A DNA stretch of 64,000 bases from Saccharophagus sp. K07 (GCF_014336955.1 NZ_QRAI01000003.1:434001-498000); one strand, 5' to 3'. Shown: positions 1-10,933, counted from the stretch's first letter. Notes: generated from the sequence alone by a model not told the origin. Numbers and translations are program-made.

Positions 1-1527
1 TCAGAAATCAGTGAAATCATCAAACAACGCATAGAAAAGCTGAACGTCTCCGTCGAATCACGGAACGAAGGCACTGTAGTATCTGTCACCGACGGTATTA
101 TCCGGATTCACGGTCTCGCCGACGTTATGTACGGCGAAATGATTGAATTCGAAGGCAATGTGTACGGCATTGCGCTCAACCTCGAGCGCGATTCAGTCGG
201 CGCAGTAGTACTCGGTGATTACAAATCCGTTGCCGAAGGCCAGAGCTGCCGCTGCACAGGTCGAATTCTCGAAGTTCCCGTCGGTCCAGAGCTGCTGGGC
301 CGTGTAGTGGATGCCCTCGGTAATCCAATCGATGGCAAAGGTCCCATCAACGCTAAAGCGACCGACGCGATCGAAAAAATCGCTCCCGGTGTAATTGCGC
401 GTAAATCCGTTGATCAGCCGGTGCAAATCGGTTTGAAAGCCATCGACGCAATGGTGCCAATTGGTCGCGGCCAGCGCGAATTGATCATCGGTGACCGCCA
501 GACGGGTAAAACGGCTATCGCCGTTGATGCGATCATCAACCAGAAAGGCACTGGTATTAAATGTATCTACGTAGCGGTTGGCCAGAAGGCTTCTTCTATC
601 GCTGCGGTAGTACGTAAACTGCAAGAGCACGGTGCACTGGAGCACACCATTATCGTTGCCGCTTCTGCGTCTGACCCTGCAGCTATGCAGTTCCTCGCGC
701 CGTTCGCCGGTTGCACCATGGGTGAATACTTCCGCGACCGCGGCCAGGATGCTCTCATCATTTATGACGACCTGACCAAACAGGCCTGGGCGTATCGTCA
801 AATTTCTCTGTTGTTGCGCCGTCCGCCCGGACGTGAAGCATACCCCGGAGACGTTTTCTATCTGCACTCTCGTCTGTTGGAGCGCGCTGCGCGCGTTAAC
901 GCCGAGTACGTGGAAGACTTCACCAAAGGCGAAGTGAAAGGCAAAACCGGTTCATTGACCGCTCTGCCGATCATTGAAACTCAAGCCGGTGACGTATCCG
1001 CATTCGTTCCGACCAACGTGATTTCGATTACCGACGGCCAGATCTTCCTGGAAACCAGCTTGTTCAACTCCGGTATCCGTCCGGCAATGAACGCCGGTAT
1101 CTCGGTATCTCGTGTAGGTGGTGCGGCGCAGACCAAAATCATCAAAAAGCTGTCCGGTGGTATCCGAACCGCGTTGGCGCAATACCGTGAATTGGCGGCC
1201 TTCTCCCAGTTCGCTTCCGATCTGGATGAGGCGACCAAGTCTCAGTTGGAGCATGGTCAGCGTGTAACCGAATTGATGAAGCAGAAACAATACGCGCCAC
1301 TTTCCATCGCGGAAATGGGTGTTCTGTTGTACGCCGCCAACGAAGGTTATTTGAAAGATATCCCGGTCGATAAAATCGGCTCTTTCGAAGCGTCTCTGTT
1401 GTCGTTCATGCGCACCGAATACGGTCAATTCATGAACGACATAGTGGCCACTGGCGACTACAGCGGTGAGATCGAAAACACCATCAAAACTGCGTTGACC
1501 CGCTTCAAAGCGACGCAAACCTGGTAA
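1..1527 (+). CDS. atpA: ATP synthase F1 subunit alpha (5'-truncated by window edge)
   Basis: This is the alpha subunit of the F1 catalytic head, the non-catalytic nucleotide-binding partner of beta. The reading frame is open from base 1, and the first visible residues ([14 protein letters not shown]) match the usual N-terminus about six residues in, so only the very start lies outside the window. The first ATG at 127 is internal. The Walker A motif GDRQTGKT is at visible codons 164-171. [14 protein letters not shown] and the C-terminal end FKATQTW are typical of gammaproteobacterial AtpA. The visible 508 codons plus about six agree with the usual length near 513. It is followed 49 bp later by atpG in the standard atp operon order. 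Confidence 0.99.
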   Translation, partial: SEISEIIKQRIEKLNVSVESRNEGTVVSVTDGIIRIHGLADVMYGEMIEFEGNVYGIALNLERDSVGAVVLGDYKSVAEGQSCRCTGRILEVPVGPELLGRVVDALGNPIDGKGPINAKATDAIEKIAPGVIARKSVDQPVQIGLKAIDAMVPIGRGQRELIIGDRQTGKTAIAVDAIINQKGTGIKCIYVAVGQKASSIAAVVRKLQEHGALEHTIIVAASASDPAAMQFLAPFAGCTMGEYFRDRGQDALIIYDDLTKQAWAYRQISLLLRRPPGREAYPGDVFYLHSRLLERAARVNAEYVEDFTKGEVKGKTGSLTALPIIETQAGDVSAFVPTNVISITDGQIFLETSLFNSGIRPAMNAGISVSRVGGAAQTKIIKKLSGGIRTALAQYRELAAFSQFASDLDEATKSQLEHGQRVTELMKQKQYAPLSIAEMGVLLYAANEGYLKDIPVDKIGSFEASLLSFMRTEYGQFMNDIVATGDYSGEIENTIKTALTRFKATQTW

Positions 1528-1576
1528 TCGAGTGCTGGCCGCTGCAAAGCGGCCAAGATCTGACAGAGAGTGAAGC

Positions 1577-2437
1577 ATGGCAAGCGGAAAAGAGATACGC
1601 ACCCAGATCCGAAGCATCAAAAACACGCAGAAAATCACCAGCGCCATGGAAATGGTGGCGGCGAGCAAAATGCGTCGTGCTCAGGAGCGTATGCAGAAAG
1701 GCAAGCCCTACTCCCAACGCATTCGAGCAGTGGTCGGCCATCTCGCCAACGCCAATCCGGAGTACAAGCACACCTACCTGCAAGAGCGTGAAGTTAAGCG
1801 AGTCGGCTACATAGTGGTTTCGACTGATCGCGGCTTGTGCGGCGGCTTGAATATCAACGTCTTCAAGCGTGTTGTCACCGAAAGCAAGGCGTGGGTTGAT
1901 TCTGGTGTACAGGTGGAATTTTGTTTGATCGGCGCCAAGGCGATCGCTTTCTTCAAAAGCGTCGGCGGCAATATCGTTGCCTCGGTGAGAGATATAGGTG
2001 AAGAACCTTCGCTGAATCACCTGATCGGCAGCGTAAAAGTGATGCTGGATTCGTTCGCGGCAGGCCGCATCGACAAGTTGTTTTTGGTTGGCAATGAATT
2101 CGTCAACACCATGGTGCAGAAACCCTACACCCTGCAGTTGTTGCCGATTCCGCCGGAAGACGACAAAAAATTGCAGCATCAGTGGGATTACATTTACGAG
2201 CCCGACGCGCGTGAACTTTTGGACGGGTTGTTAGTGCGTTACATCGAGTCTCAGGTGTATCAGGCAGTGGTGGAAAATGGTGCCTCAGAACAGGCCGCGC
2301 GTATGATCGCGATGAAGAACGCCACAGATAACGCCGGCAACCTGATTGATGAATTGCAGTTGGCTTATAACAAAGCCCGTCAGGCAGCGATTACCCAAGA
2401 GCTGTCGGAAATCGTCGGCGGCGCTGCGGCAGTTTGA
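1577..2437 (+). CDS. atpG: ATP synthase F1 subunit gamma
   Basis: This is the central-stalk rotor subunit that couples proton flow through Fo to catalysis in F1. The 286 residues are close to the E. coli length. The N-terminal helix ([36 protein letters not shown]) is represented here by its opening [10 protein letters not shown] and the segment [13 protein letters not shown], both family hallmarks. The C-terminal helix contains [12 protein letters not shown] and ends in VGGAAAV. A purine-rich AGAGAG stretch precedes the ATG. The gene lies between atpA and atpD in the conserved order with no terminator on either side, so it should be co-transcribed with them. Confidence 0.98.
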   Translation: MASGKEIRTQIRSIKNTQKITSAMEMVAASKMRRAQERMQKGKPYSQRIRAVVGHLANANPEYKHTYLQEREVKRVGYIVVSTDRGLCGGLNINVFKRVVTESKAWVDSGVQVEFCLIGAKAIAFFKSVGGNIVASVRDIGEEPSLNHLIGSVKVMLDSFAAGRIDKLFLVGNEFVNTMVQKPYTLQLLPIPPEDDKKLQHQWDYIYEPDARELLDGLLVRYIESQVYQAVVENGASEQAARMIAMKNATDNAGNLIDELQLAYNKARQAAITQELSEIVGGAAAV

Positions 2438-2461
2438 TGCCGGTCCAGAACCCTTTTTTGA

Positions 2462-3883
<1,422 letters not shown>

Positions 3884-3916
3884 CAACCCGAGTCGGGTCA
3901 ATCACGGGGAAGGGTT

Positions 3917-4342
3917 ATGGCAATGACAATTCATTGCGACATCGTCAGTGCGGAAACGGAAATTTTTTCCGGCTTGGTGGAGCTTTTGGTAGCGGCTGGA
4001 GTGGAGGGTGACCTGGGTATTTGTTACGGTCACGCTCCTCTGTTGACGGCGCTGCATCCGGGGCCAGTGCGTATCAAAAAGCAAAACGGGGAAGAGGAAA
4101 TTTATTACGTTTCCGGTGGCTTCCTCGAAGTGCAACCGCACACAGTAACGGTTCTCGCCGACACGGCTCTACGTGCCGCTGATATGGATGAAGCTGCGGC
4201 TTTAGAAGCCAAAAAGCAGGCCATGCAGACGTTGCACAATACCAGCGGCGATTTGGATTACTCCCGCGCCGCAGTGCAATTGGCTGAAGCAGCTGCTCAG
4301 TTGCGTACGCTGCAGGCGATCCGCAAAAAAATGGGCAAATAG
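3917..4342 (+). CDS. atpC: ATP synthase F1 subunit epsilon
   Basis: This small central-stalk subunit regulates F1 ATPase activity. It has 141 residues. The N-terminal beta-sandwich carries [18 protein letters not shown] and the segment [19 protein letters not shown], and an alanine-rich helical hairpin forms the C-terminus (ending IRKKMGK). The start at 3917 is supported by GGGGAAGG 5 to 12 bp upstream; a second ATG two codons later is possible. It is the last gene of the atp operon, and a strong intrinsic terminator begins 20 bp after its stop. Confidence 0.98.
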   Translation: MAMTIHCDIVSAETEIFSGLVELLVAAGVEGDLGICYGHAPLLTALHPGPVRIKKQNGEEEIYYVSGGFLEVQPHTVTVLADTALRAADMDEAAALEAKKQAMQTLHNTSGDLDYSRAAVQLAEAAAQLRTLQAIRKKMGK

Positions 4343-4362
4343 ATCCTTATCACCATTCATCC

Positions 4363-4386
4363 AAAGGCAGCTTAGGCTGCCTTTTT
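4363..4386 (+). terminator. Intrinsic terminator of the atp operon
   Basis: A 9-bp stem, AAAGGCAGC paired with GCTGCCTTT around the loop TTAG, runs into a run of five T. It lies 20 bp after the atpC stop and ends the atp operon. Confidence 0.9.
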
Positions 4387-4426
4387 CGTTTATAGGGGCC
4401 CTCCCCCTTTTGTTCGACTGAAAGGC

Positions 4427-4432
4427 TAGAAT
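4427..4432 (+). promoter_or_regulatory. Candidate -10 element for glmU
   Basis: TAGAAT (5 of 6 matches to the sigma-70 -10 consensus) is followed by the GC-rich stretch ACGGCCC and lies 31 bp before the glmU start. I see no good -35 box. It sits between the atp terminator and glmU, where a promoter is expected. Confidence 0.4.
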
Positions 4433-4463
4433 ACGGCCCTTTATTTCTTAACGAGCTATTTGC

Positions 4464-5819
4464 ATGTTGGAAGCCATCGTTCTTGCTGCGGGCAAAGGCA
4501 CCCGCATGAAATCAAACTTGCCGAAGGTTATGCATCCGTTGGCGGGTAAACCGTTTTTGCAGCATGTATTGGAAACCACCCGCAGTTTGGCACCGGCAAA
4601 TATTCACTTGGTATTGGGGCATGGTGCAGACGTGGTGCAAGCAAGTCTGAACCTGGCCGAGGTCAACGTTGTGCCGCAGGAACAGCAGCTTGGCACCGGT
4701 CATGCGGTAATGCAGGTACTGCCCCAATTGGCCGATGATTCCGTGGTGCTGATTCTGTACGGCGATGTCCCTCTGATCAGCCGGGAAACTCTGGAAAAAC
4801 TGGCTTCCGTCGCCAATCGCAAGGCTCTGGGATTGCTTACCGTACGCCTGCCGGATCCGACCGGTTATGGCCGCGTGCTGCGCGACCAACAGGGAAATAT
4901 CAGCGCTATAGTCGAGCAAAAAGATGCATCGCCCGAGCAGTTGACGATCAATGAGGTCAACACCGGTTTTATCTCCGTGCATGCGGCGTTTCTGCGCGAC
5001 TGCCTGCCCAAACTGAGCAACCAGAACGCCCAGGGCGAATACTATCTCACCGATATCATTGCCCTGGCGAAAGCGGCTGGCCTGGATGTGGTGGCGCTGG
5101 AAACCCGCCATTTATATGAAGTCCAGGGCGTGAATAATCGCCAGCAGCAGGCGGAATTGGAGCGCCTGTTCCAACAGCATCAAGCCCAAAAACTCATGGA
5201 ACAGGGACTCACCCTGTTGGATCCGGCGCGTTTCGATTGCCGTGGAGACTTGCAGATCGGCGCCGACTGTATAGTCGACATCAACTGCGTGTTCGAAGGT
5301 CGAGTTGTTTTGGGTAATAACGTCCGGATTGGGCCAAACTGCTTGATCAAAGATGCGGTAATCGGGGACGACGTGGAGATCGAGGCCAACAGCGTGATTG
5401 ATGACGCGAAAATCGGCCCCGAGTGTCATATAGGTCCCTTTGCGCGTGTTCGCCCTGGATCGCAATTCGCCAAAGGCGCTAAAGTAGGCAACTTCGTCGA
5501 AACCAAAAAAGCCGTGGTGGGTGAAGGCAGTAAGATCAACCACTTAAGCTATGTCGGCGACGCGGAGCTGGGCGCTAACGTCAATGTCGGCGCTGGTACC
5601 ATCACGTGCAACTATGACGGAGTGAATAAACATAAAACCCGCATAGGTAACGACGTGTTTGTCGGCTCCAACACCGCTCTGGTAGCACCTGTGGAAATTG
5701 CCGATGGTGCAACAGTGGCGGCTGGTTCCACTATCACCCTGAATGTAAAAACCAACCAATTGGCGGTGGCGCGCGAACGCCAGCGCAATGTGGACGGTTG
5801 GCAAAGACCAAAAAAATAA
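4464..5819 (+). CDS. glmU: Bifunctional GlcN-1-P acetyltransferase / GlcNAc-1-P uridyltransferase
   Basis: GlmU carries out the last two steps of UDP-GlcNAc synthesis for peptidoglycan and LPS in the cytoplasm. The N-terminal uridyltransferase domain opens with the nucleotide-binding motif LAAGKGTRMKSNLPKVMHP. LYGDVPLI and EYYLTD follow. From about residue 250 the protein becomes a left-handed beta-helix of hexapeptide repeats, with GNFVETKK and NVGAGTITCNYDG at the acetyltransferase active site. The 451 residues are close to the usual 456. glmS follows after 75 bp without a recognisable terminator, so the two are probably co-transcribed. Confidence 0.98.
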   Translation: MLEAIVLAAGKGTRMKSNLPKVMHPLAGKPFLQHVLETTRSLAPANIHLVLGHGADVVQASLNLAEVNVVPQEQQLGTGHAVMQVLPQLADDSVVLILYGDVPLISRETLEKLASVANRKALGLLTVRLPDPTGYGRVLRDQQGNISAIVEQKDASPEQLTINEVNTGFISVHAAFLRDCLPKLSNQNAQGEYYLTDIIALAKAAGLDVVALETRHLYEVQGVNNRQQQAELERLFQQHQAQKLMEQGLTLLDPARFDCRGDLQIGADCIVDINCVFEGRVVLGNNVRIGPNCLIKDAVIGDDVEIEANSVIDDAKIGPECHIGPFARVRPGSQFAKGAKVGNFVETKKAVVGEGSKINHLSYVGDAELGANVNVGAGTITCNYDGVNKHKTRIGNDVFVGSNTALVAPVEIADGATVAAGSTITLNVKTNQLAVARERQRNVDGWQRPKK

Positions 5820-5827
5820 TTCATTGG

Positions 5828-5873
5828 AGGTTAAGGTCCCGTTCCATAAGCTCCGGGCTTTTGCGGTACCTCT
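5828..5873 (+). other. Nested hairpin in the glmU-glmS spacer
   Basis: The 75-bp spacer contains outer arms GAGGT (5828-5832) and ACCTC (5869-5873) and inner arms CCCG (5839-5842) and CGGG (5855-5858). It has no T-run and looks more like mRNA leader structure than a terminator. In enterobacteria the glmU-glmS junction is a site of post-transcriptional control (GlmZ, RNase E); whether that applies here is unknown. Confidence 0.35.
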
Positions 5874-5894
5874 CATCTAGCGGAGACTCATTTT

Positions 5895-7727
5895 ATGTGC
5901 GGAATTGTTGGCGCAGTCGCGCAACGTGACGTGGTGGAAATTCTTTTGGAAGGGCTGCGCAGGCTAGAGTATCGCGGTTATGACTCTGCAGGTGTGGTGG
6001 TTCTCGACCAGGAGCGCCGTCTCCAGCGTGTGCGCTGCCTGGGCAAAGTGAAAATTCTGGCCGACGCCGTCGCGCGTGAGCCGCTGCAAGGCGGAACTGG
6101 CATTGCGCACACCCGCTGGGCGACCCACGGTCAACCGAGCGAACGCAACGCCCACCCGCATATTTCCAACGACCGAATTGCGGTGGTACATAACGGCATC
6201 ATCGAAAACTACGCGAAATTGCGCGCGCAATTGCAGGCGCAAGGATTTGTTTTCACGTCCGAAACCGATACCGAAGTGATCGCCCATCTCGTCGAATACG
6301 AACTGCGCCGCTCTGACAACTTGTTACAAGCAGTGCAAAAATCCGTGGCGCAACTTCATGGCGCTTACGGCATGGTGATTCTCGATAAAGATGAGCCGGA
6401 GCGACTGGTACTGGCGCGCTCTGGAAGCCCTATGGTGATCGGTTTGGGTATAGGCGAAAACTTTGTCGCCTCCGACCCGCTTGCGCTGCTGCCGGTCACA
6501 CGCCGATTTATTTATCTCGAAGAAGGCGATGTGGCGGAAATTACCCGCAGGGAAGTCCGTATTTACGACACCGATGGACAACCTGTTACGCGGGAAATTC
6601 ACGAGAGCAGCGCTAGCTACGATGCCGGCGACAAAGGCCCCTTCCGCCATTTCATGCTCAAGGAAATTTTTGAGCAGCCGCAGGCGGTGGCCAACACCCT
6701 CGAAGGCCGTTTGAGTGAATCCAGTGTGTTAGATGAAACCTTCGGTAATGGCGCGGCGGACATGCTGCGCAAAATCGAGCATGTGCAAATTATCGCCTGC
6801 GGTACCAGTTACCACTCTGGTTTGGTGGCGCGCTATTGGATGGAAGAAATTGCCGGTATTTCCTGTAACGTGGAAATCGCCTCGGAATTCCGCTATCGCA
6901 AATCTGTGGTGCGTCCCAATAGCTTGCTGGTGACCATCTCTCAATCCGGTGAAACGGCGGATACTTTGGCGGCGTTGCGCCTTGGCAAAACGCTCGGTTA
7001 TGTCACCAGCCTGGCAATTTGTAATGTCGCCGGTTCGTCATTGGTGCGCGAATCCGATCTGGCATTTATGACCCGCGCCGGAACCGAAATTGGTGTAGCC
7101 TCCACCAAAGCTTTCACCACCCAATTGGTCGGTTTGGCGATGTTGGTGCTCGCGCTCGCCAAAAATCGCGGTTTGGACACAGAACAGCAGAAGGAATTGG
7201 TCAAGGCCCTCAAGGGTCTGCCGGGTCTGTTGGAAGACACCTTAAAACTCGCCCCCGTTATTGAGACCCTGGCGGAAGATTTTTCTGAGAAGCAGCACGC
7301 ATTATTTTTGGGCCGCGGCGAGGAATATCCCATTGCGATGGAAGGCGCACTCAAACTCAAGGAAATTTCGTATATTCACGCCGAAGCCTACGCTGCGGGC
7401 GAGCTGAAGCACGGCCCGCTCGCGCTGATCGATTCCGAAATGCCCATCATTGTGGTCGCCCCCAATAATGATCTGCTGGAAAAGCTCACTTCCAATATCG
7501 AAGAAGTGCGTGCGCGCGGCGGTATGCTGTATGTGTTTGCCGATGAAAATGCTCACTTTGAGCCGTCACCGGATTTGAAAGTGATTAACCTGCCCCACTG
7601 TCACGAATGGTTGACGCCGATTATCTACACCATTCCGCTGCAGCTGTTGTCTTATTATGTGGCTGTGATTCGCGGTACGGACGTCGATCAACCGCGTAAT
7701 TTGGCTAAATCAGTTACGGTGGAATAG
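5895..7727 (+). CDS. glmS: Glutamine--fructose-6-phosphate aminotransferase (isomerizing)
   Basis: GlmS makes glucosamine-6-phosphate from fructose-6-phosphate and glutamine, the entry step to amino sugars. The N-terminal Ntn glutaminase domain begins MCGIVGAV, leaving Cys2 as the nucleophile after Met removal. [13 protein letters not shown] and VHNGIIENY are glutaminase-site motifs. Two SIS isomerase domains follow, with [17 protein letters not shown] and the C-terminal [11 protein letters not shown]. The 610 residues match the family. Its end overlaps the first of four degenerate tandem copies that run into the downstream gap. Confidence 0.98.
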   Translation: MCGIVGAVAQRDVVEILLEGLRRLEYRGYDSAGVVVLDQERRLQRVRCLGKVKILADAVAREPLQGGTGIAHTRWATHGQPSERNAHPHISNDRIAVVHNGIIENYAKLRAQLQAQGFVFTSETDTEVIAHLVEYELRRSDNLLQAVQKSVAQLHGAYGMVILDKDEPERLVLARSGSPMVIGLGIGENFVASDPLALLPVTRRFIYLEEGDVAEITRREVRIYDTDGQPVTREIHESSASYDAGDKGPFRHFMLKEIFEQPQAVANTLEGRLSESSVLDETFGNGAADMLRKIEHVQIIACGTSYHSGLVARYWMEEIAGISCNVEIASEFRYRKSVVRPNSLLVTISQSGETADTLAALRLGKTLGYVTSLAICNVAGSSLVRESDLAFMTRAGTEIGVASTKAFTTQLVGLAMLVLALAKNRGLDTEQQKELVKALKGLPGLLEDTLKLAPVIETLAEDFSEKQHALFLGRGEEYPIAMEGALKLKEISYIHAEAYAAGELKHGPLALIDSEMPIIVVAPNNDLLEKLTSNIEEVRARGGMLYVFADENAHFEPSPDLKVINLPHCHEWLTPIIYTIPLQLLSYYVAVIRGTDVDQPRNLAKSVTVE

Positions 7728-7779
7728 CCGGTCACTGCGGAATAATCGGTCGCTGTGGAATACCGGTCATTGGAATAAG
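7711..7779 (+). repeat. Four degenerate tandem copies starting in the glmS 3' end
   Basis: Units of 16-19 bp follow one another at 7711-7727, 7728-7746, 7747-7763 and 7764-7779. They share a CGGT(C) core and a terminal GGAATA. The first unit includes the last glmS codons and stop (GTGGAATAG), so the array looks like repeated duplication of the gene's end. Confidence 0.6.
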
Positions 7780-7818
7780 TGTGGGCAGGGACGCCTGTAA
7801 TGAAATGAGGTACACGAA

Positions 7819-8793
7819 GTGAAACCGGAAATCGCCCTGTGTTATTACCCGACCGCAGTTGCTTTTATTGATGACAGTCAGAGTTTCCTGCAGGCCGTGG
7901 AATTGGCCATGTCCAGCAGATTTAATTGCATTACCTTCAACGATCCTATTCGCGCCCTCAATCATTCCAACAATCTTAATAAAGTGAATTGGAATGCCTT
8001 TACCAATAATGATTACAGTTACGCCAGCGATTCCGAGCAGTTCATCAAAAACACCTTAAATCTGTCGATCAATAAAATCACCGATACAGGGCGTTACGAC
8101 GAAATATCCGTGGTAGTTGTGGATTACGACATGCCGGAAATGAACGGCGTGGAATTCTGCCGCAATTTGAAAAACCCCAATATCAAAAAAATATTGCTGA
8201 CGGGCCAGGCAGGTTCCGATGAAGCGATTAAAGCCTTCAACAGTAATATCATCAATTATTACATTCGCAAGTCAGATGACAATTTGTTTGAACATCTGAC
8301 CCATGCAATTCAGGAAATGCAGAATCGCTATTTTCTCGATATTTCCTCGTATATCAAAATTCGCGCGATTGATAATAAAAAGTCACTGTTCAGCGATGCG
8401 AAACTGTCGGAATATTTCAACAATCTGCTCAAAACCCACGGGATTGTCGAATATTATTTTTTGACCAATCCTCCGCGCTACAAACTCAAAGCGCGCGACG
8501 GCAAAACCTCGCTGTTTTTGGTGTACAGCCGTTACGATCTGAACGAACAGATCCGCGTAATCAAAGAGGAAGCGGGACCGGCATGGTTATTGGATAGTTT
8601 AAAAAGCGGTCTGTACGTGCCCTACTTTCAATCTCAGGATGGATTTTACGATCCGGAGAGTTTTGACGAAAACAACACCATCTACGTGGCGGACGTAGTC
8701 GAAGGTCAGGAAACCTACTATTGTGCGTTGATTGGCGATGATACCCGTGCGCTGGAGCCGGTACTGACGCCGAATCAGCCGTTCTATCACTAA
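7819..8793 (+). CDS. Receiver-domain protein with an unrecognised C-terminal region
   Basis: The N-terminal part is a CheY-like receiver. The acidic pair is D18-D19 (FIDDSQSF), the likely phosphoacceptor is D102 (VVVDYDMPEMNG), the switch threonine is T128 (LLTGQ) and the conserved lysine is K151 (YIRKSD). The spacing from the acidic pair to the phospho-Asp is unusually long, with roughly 50 extra residues at about 45-95. Residues 160-324 contain no HTH, GGDEF, EAL or kinase motif that I recognise. The GTG start has GAGG 9 bp upstream. The gene ends 14 bp before the Anbu-like peptidase gene, which suggests co-transcription and a functional link. There is no sensor kinase nearby; the hybrid kinase at 19 kb is separated by other genes. 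Confidence 0.8.
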   Translation: MKPEIALCYYPTAVAFIDDSQSFLQAVELAMSSRFNCITFNDPIRALNHSNNLNKVNWNAFTNNDYSYASDSEQFIKNTLNLSINKITDTGRYDEISVVVVDYDMPEMNGVEFCRNLKNPNIKKILLTGQAGSDEAIKAFNSNIINYYIRKSDDNLFEHLTHAIQEMQNRYFLDISSYIKIRAIDNKKSLFSDAKLSEYFNNLLKTHGIVEYYFLTNPPRYKLKARDGKTSLFLVYSRYDLNEQIRVIKEEAGPAWLLDSLKSGLYVPYFQSQDGFYDPESFDENNTIYVADVVEGQETYYCALIGDDTRALEPVLTPNQPFYH

Positions 8794-8807
8794 CCTGAAG
8801 CAGCTGT

Positions 8808-9527
8808 ATGACATATTGCCTGGCCATCAAATTAAACAGTGGGCTCGTATTTGCCGGAGACACACGCACTAATGCCGGTGTCGACCGAGTCGCGTCCTAC
8901 CGCAAGCTTTTCAGTTTCGGCAATGGTACGACCCATGCGATTGTGCTCCTGTGCTCGGGCAATCTGGCGACCACCCAGGCCTTGATCGAAACCTTAAGCC
9001 GCTCGCGCACGCAACACGACGGCATTTACAGCGATATCTCCTTGTTCGATACGGCGCGCCGCGTCGGCAATATTCTGGTCAATCTGATTTCGGAAGCGCA
9101 GTCGCGCCCCTTCAACCAGGGCATAGATTTCGGCTGCAATTTAATTCTCGGCGGACAAATTGCCGGTGAAGAGCCGCGCCTGTTTCATATCTATCCGCAG
9201 GGAAATTTTGTCGAAGCCAGTGTGGAAACACCGTTTATGCAAATCGGCGAAGAAAAATACGGCAAGCCGATTCTCGACCGCATCATAAGGCCGCATACGC
9301 CGATCGATCGCGCGCTGATGTGCGCCCTCGTCTCCATAGATTCCACCATGAAAAGTAATTTGACTGTCGATATGCCCTTGGATGTGCTGGTATATCACAG
9401 AGACAGTTTTGATTTGAGCCGCGCCCGCCGTATCGAAAAAGACGATCAGGAATTTGCCGAAATGCGCCGCTATTGGAGCGATGGATTGCGCGGTCTGATA
9501 GACAATATTCCTGTGCTCACCATTTAA
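8808..9527 (+). CDS. Anbu-type proteasome-related peptidase (COG3484 family)
   Basis: This is a 239-residue Ntn-hydrolase resembling the bacterial proteasome-like Anbu family. It begins MTYCLAIKLNSGLVFAGDTR. After Met removal, Thr1, Asp17 (GDTR) and Lys32 (YRKLFSF) fall at or next to the canonical proteasome catalytic positions T1, D17 and K33. Other family segments are LILGGQ and SIDSTMKSNLTVDMP. Anbu assemblies are self-compartmentalising or lock-washer-like; their substrates are poorly known. The family's frequent partners (a transglutaminase-like protein, an alpha-E protein and an ATP-grasp protein) are absent from this window. The neighbour is a receiver protein 14 bp upstream. Confidence 0.9.
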   Translation: MTYCLAIKLNSGLVFAGDTRTNAGVDRVASYRKLFSFGNGTTHAIVLLCSGNLATTQALIETLSRSRTQHDGIYSDISLFDTARRVGNILVNLISEAQSRPFNQGIDFGCNLILGGQIAGEEPRLFHIYPQGNFVEASVETPFMQIGEEKYGKPILDRIIRPHTPIDRALMCALVSIDSTMKSNLTVDMPLDVLVYHRDSFDLSRARRIEKDDQEFAEMRRYWSDGLRGLIDNIPVLTI

Positions 9528-9542
9528 TTGCTGGGGCGGCAC

Positions 9543-10349
9543 ATGTTGGAGCGTCTGGATAAAATTCTGGTGGACCAGGGCTATGCCGCTTCCCGGACGC
9601 AAGCGCAAAAATTGATTGAAGCGGGCGTGGTGGAAGCCAAAATCCAAGGTCAATGGACAAGCCTGACCAAACCCGCACAAAAAATTCCCGCCGATACCAT
9701 TCTGCGCACCGGTGAAATCGATGAACTGCGGTTTGCCTCGCGCGCCGGGTTAAAACTGCAGCGCGCGCTGCAGTATCTGGATTCAAGCGGCTTATTTTCT
9801 GCCAGCATTGCCGACATTCTGCGCGGCACCACTGTGGTGGATATAGGTCAATCCACCGGCGGTTTTACCGATTGTTTGCTGAATTACGAAGTACAAAAAG
9901 TCGTCGGCATTGATGTTGGCCACGATCAATTAGTGCAAAGACTGCGCGATCATCCGTCTGTGGTCTGTCTCGAAGGCATTAATGCGCGGGAAATGCCTGT
10001 GGAATTGTTATTGAGTTATGCCCCGCAGGGATTTTCCTGGGCGGTGATGGATGTGTCGTTTATTTCGCAAACACTGATTTTGCCGCATATTCCTTCTCTT
10101 TTGAGTGAAAGCGGATTTTTGCTGAGTTTGGTGAAACCGCAATTTGAAGTTGGGGCGAAAAATCTCGGTAAAAACGGCCTTGTCAAAAATCCTGAGCTTT
10201 ATGATGAAGTGCGCAACACGATGGTGAATTGCGCAGAAACGGCAGGGTTTCGTCTGCTTGCCTATTTTGATTCTGCGATCGAAGGCGGTGATGGCAATCG
10301 TGAATTTTTTATGTTGTGCCAAAAAGCGGCGAGTGCCCCTTTATGCTGA
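9543..10349 (+). CDS. tlyA: TlyA-family S4/FtsJ-like rRNA methyltransferase (hemolysin A family)
   Basis: The protein has an N-terminal S4 RNA-binding domain (ERLDKILVDQGYAASRTQAQKLIEAG) and a Rossmann methyltransferase domain with the SAM-binding motif VVDIGQSTGGFTDCLL at about residue 104. VGIDVGHDQL and WAVMDVSFIS follow. TlyA proteins 2'-O-methylate ribosomal RNA; older annotations call them hemolysins. I chose the ATG at 9543, although the frame is open from a TTG at 9528 directly after the peptidase stop, because family members start MxxRLD. The stop overlaps the next start (ATGCTGA), so the two genes are translationally coupled. Confidence 0.9.
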   Translation: MLERLDKILVDQGYAASRTQAQKLIEAGVVEAKIQGQWTSLTKPAQKIPADTILRTGEIDELRFASRAGLKLQRALQYLDSSGLFSASIADILRGTTVVDIGQSTGGFTDCLLNYEVQKVVGIDVGHDQLVQRLRDHPSVVCLEGINAREMPVELLLSYAPQGFSWAVMDVSFISQTLILPHIPSLLSESGFLLSLVKPQFEVGAKNLGKNGLVKNPELYDEVRNTMVNCAETAGFRLLAYFDSAIEGGDGNREFFMLCQKAASAPLC

Positions 10350-10933
10350 AGCATTTTTATCAAATCCCCGAGGAAACCACCGATTGGCGCGCGTTGCGCA
10401 GTGATGGTTACCTCGGCGATGCCAAAGTGCGCGCTCGCGATGGCCGTTATATTCCACTAGCGGAATTTCCTCCCCTGCTGCGCACCCTGCTGGTGACCGA
10501 TGGCACTGTCACCAAAGTGCTGGAAGCCTATTTCTGGGAGCCGGTGGATGTGCGCGCCGAATATCTGGAAGTGGTCCGCCCGGAGCAGTCGATTCCCTGG
10601 TTGAACCTGGAAGCGGGCGAAGACGTTCTCGCCCGGCGCGTGCAACTGGTCGGTGAACAGAGCGGCACCTTGTATGCGGAAGCCTTTTCTGTGGTGCGGT
10701 TGGATGAGTTCGAGCCGGGGCTGCAACAATCCCTGGTGGAAGGCAGCGTCGGCATAGGTGTATTGCTGCGCGAATCCGGGCTCGAGACCTACCGGGAAAT
10801 CATGACCGTGGGGGTGGAATCCGGCCCCGCCGAGCGCGGCGACTGGGTATACCGGACCTATCGCATCACCTGCGACAAAAAGCCCGTTATCCTGATTCGC
10901 GAAAGTTTCCCCTGGCGTTTATACGCGTCCTAA
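10343..10933 (+). CDS. Chorismate pyruvate-lyase-like (UbiC/DUF98-type) protein
   Basis: This 196-residue protein resembles the chorismate lyase/DUF98 fold group. It shows LLVTDGTVTKVLEAYFWEPV near the N-terminus, VLARRVQLVGEQSGTLYAEA, and a late VEGSVGIGVLLRESGLETYRE. UbiC releases pyruvate from chorismate to give 4-hydroxybenzoate for ubiquinone; whether this distant relative does so is not shown. The ATG at 10343 overlaps the tlyA stop. An in-frame upstream ATG at 10316 lies inside tlyA and has no obvious ribosome-binding site. No ubiA is present in this window. Confidence 0.65.
   Translation: MLKHFYQIPEETTDWRALRSDGYLGDAKVRARDGRYIPLAEFPPLLRTLLVTDGTVTKVLEAYFWEPVDVRAEYLEVVRPEQSIPWLNLEAGEDVLARRVQLVGEQSGTLYAEAFSVVRLDEFEPGLQQSLVEGSVGIGVLLRESGLETYREIMTVGVESGPAERGDWVYRTYRITCDKKPVILIRESFPWRLYAS

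Noticed and set aside
5820-5894. glmS ribozyme or riboswitch in the glmU-glmS spacer
   Set aside because: The spacer is 75 bp and shows only a simple nested hairpin. glmS ribozymes are a Gram-positive feature and are longer.
8808-9527. HslV protease
   Set aside because: HslV is shorter, starts with a TT motif (MTTI) and is paired with HslU. This protein is longer, starts MTYC and has no ATPase neighbour, fitting Anbu.
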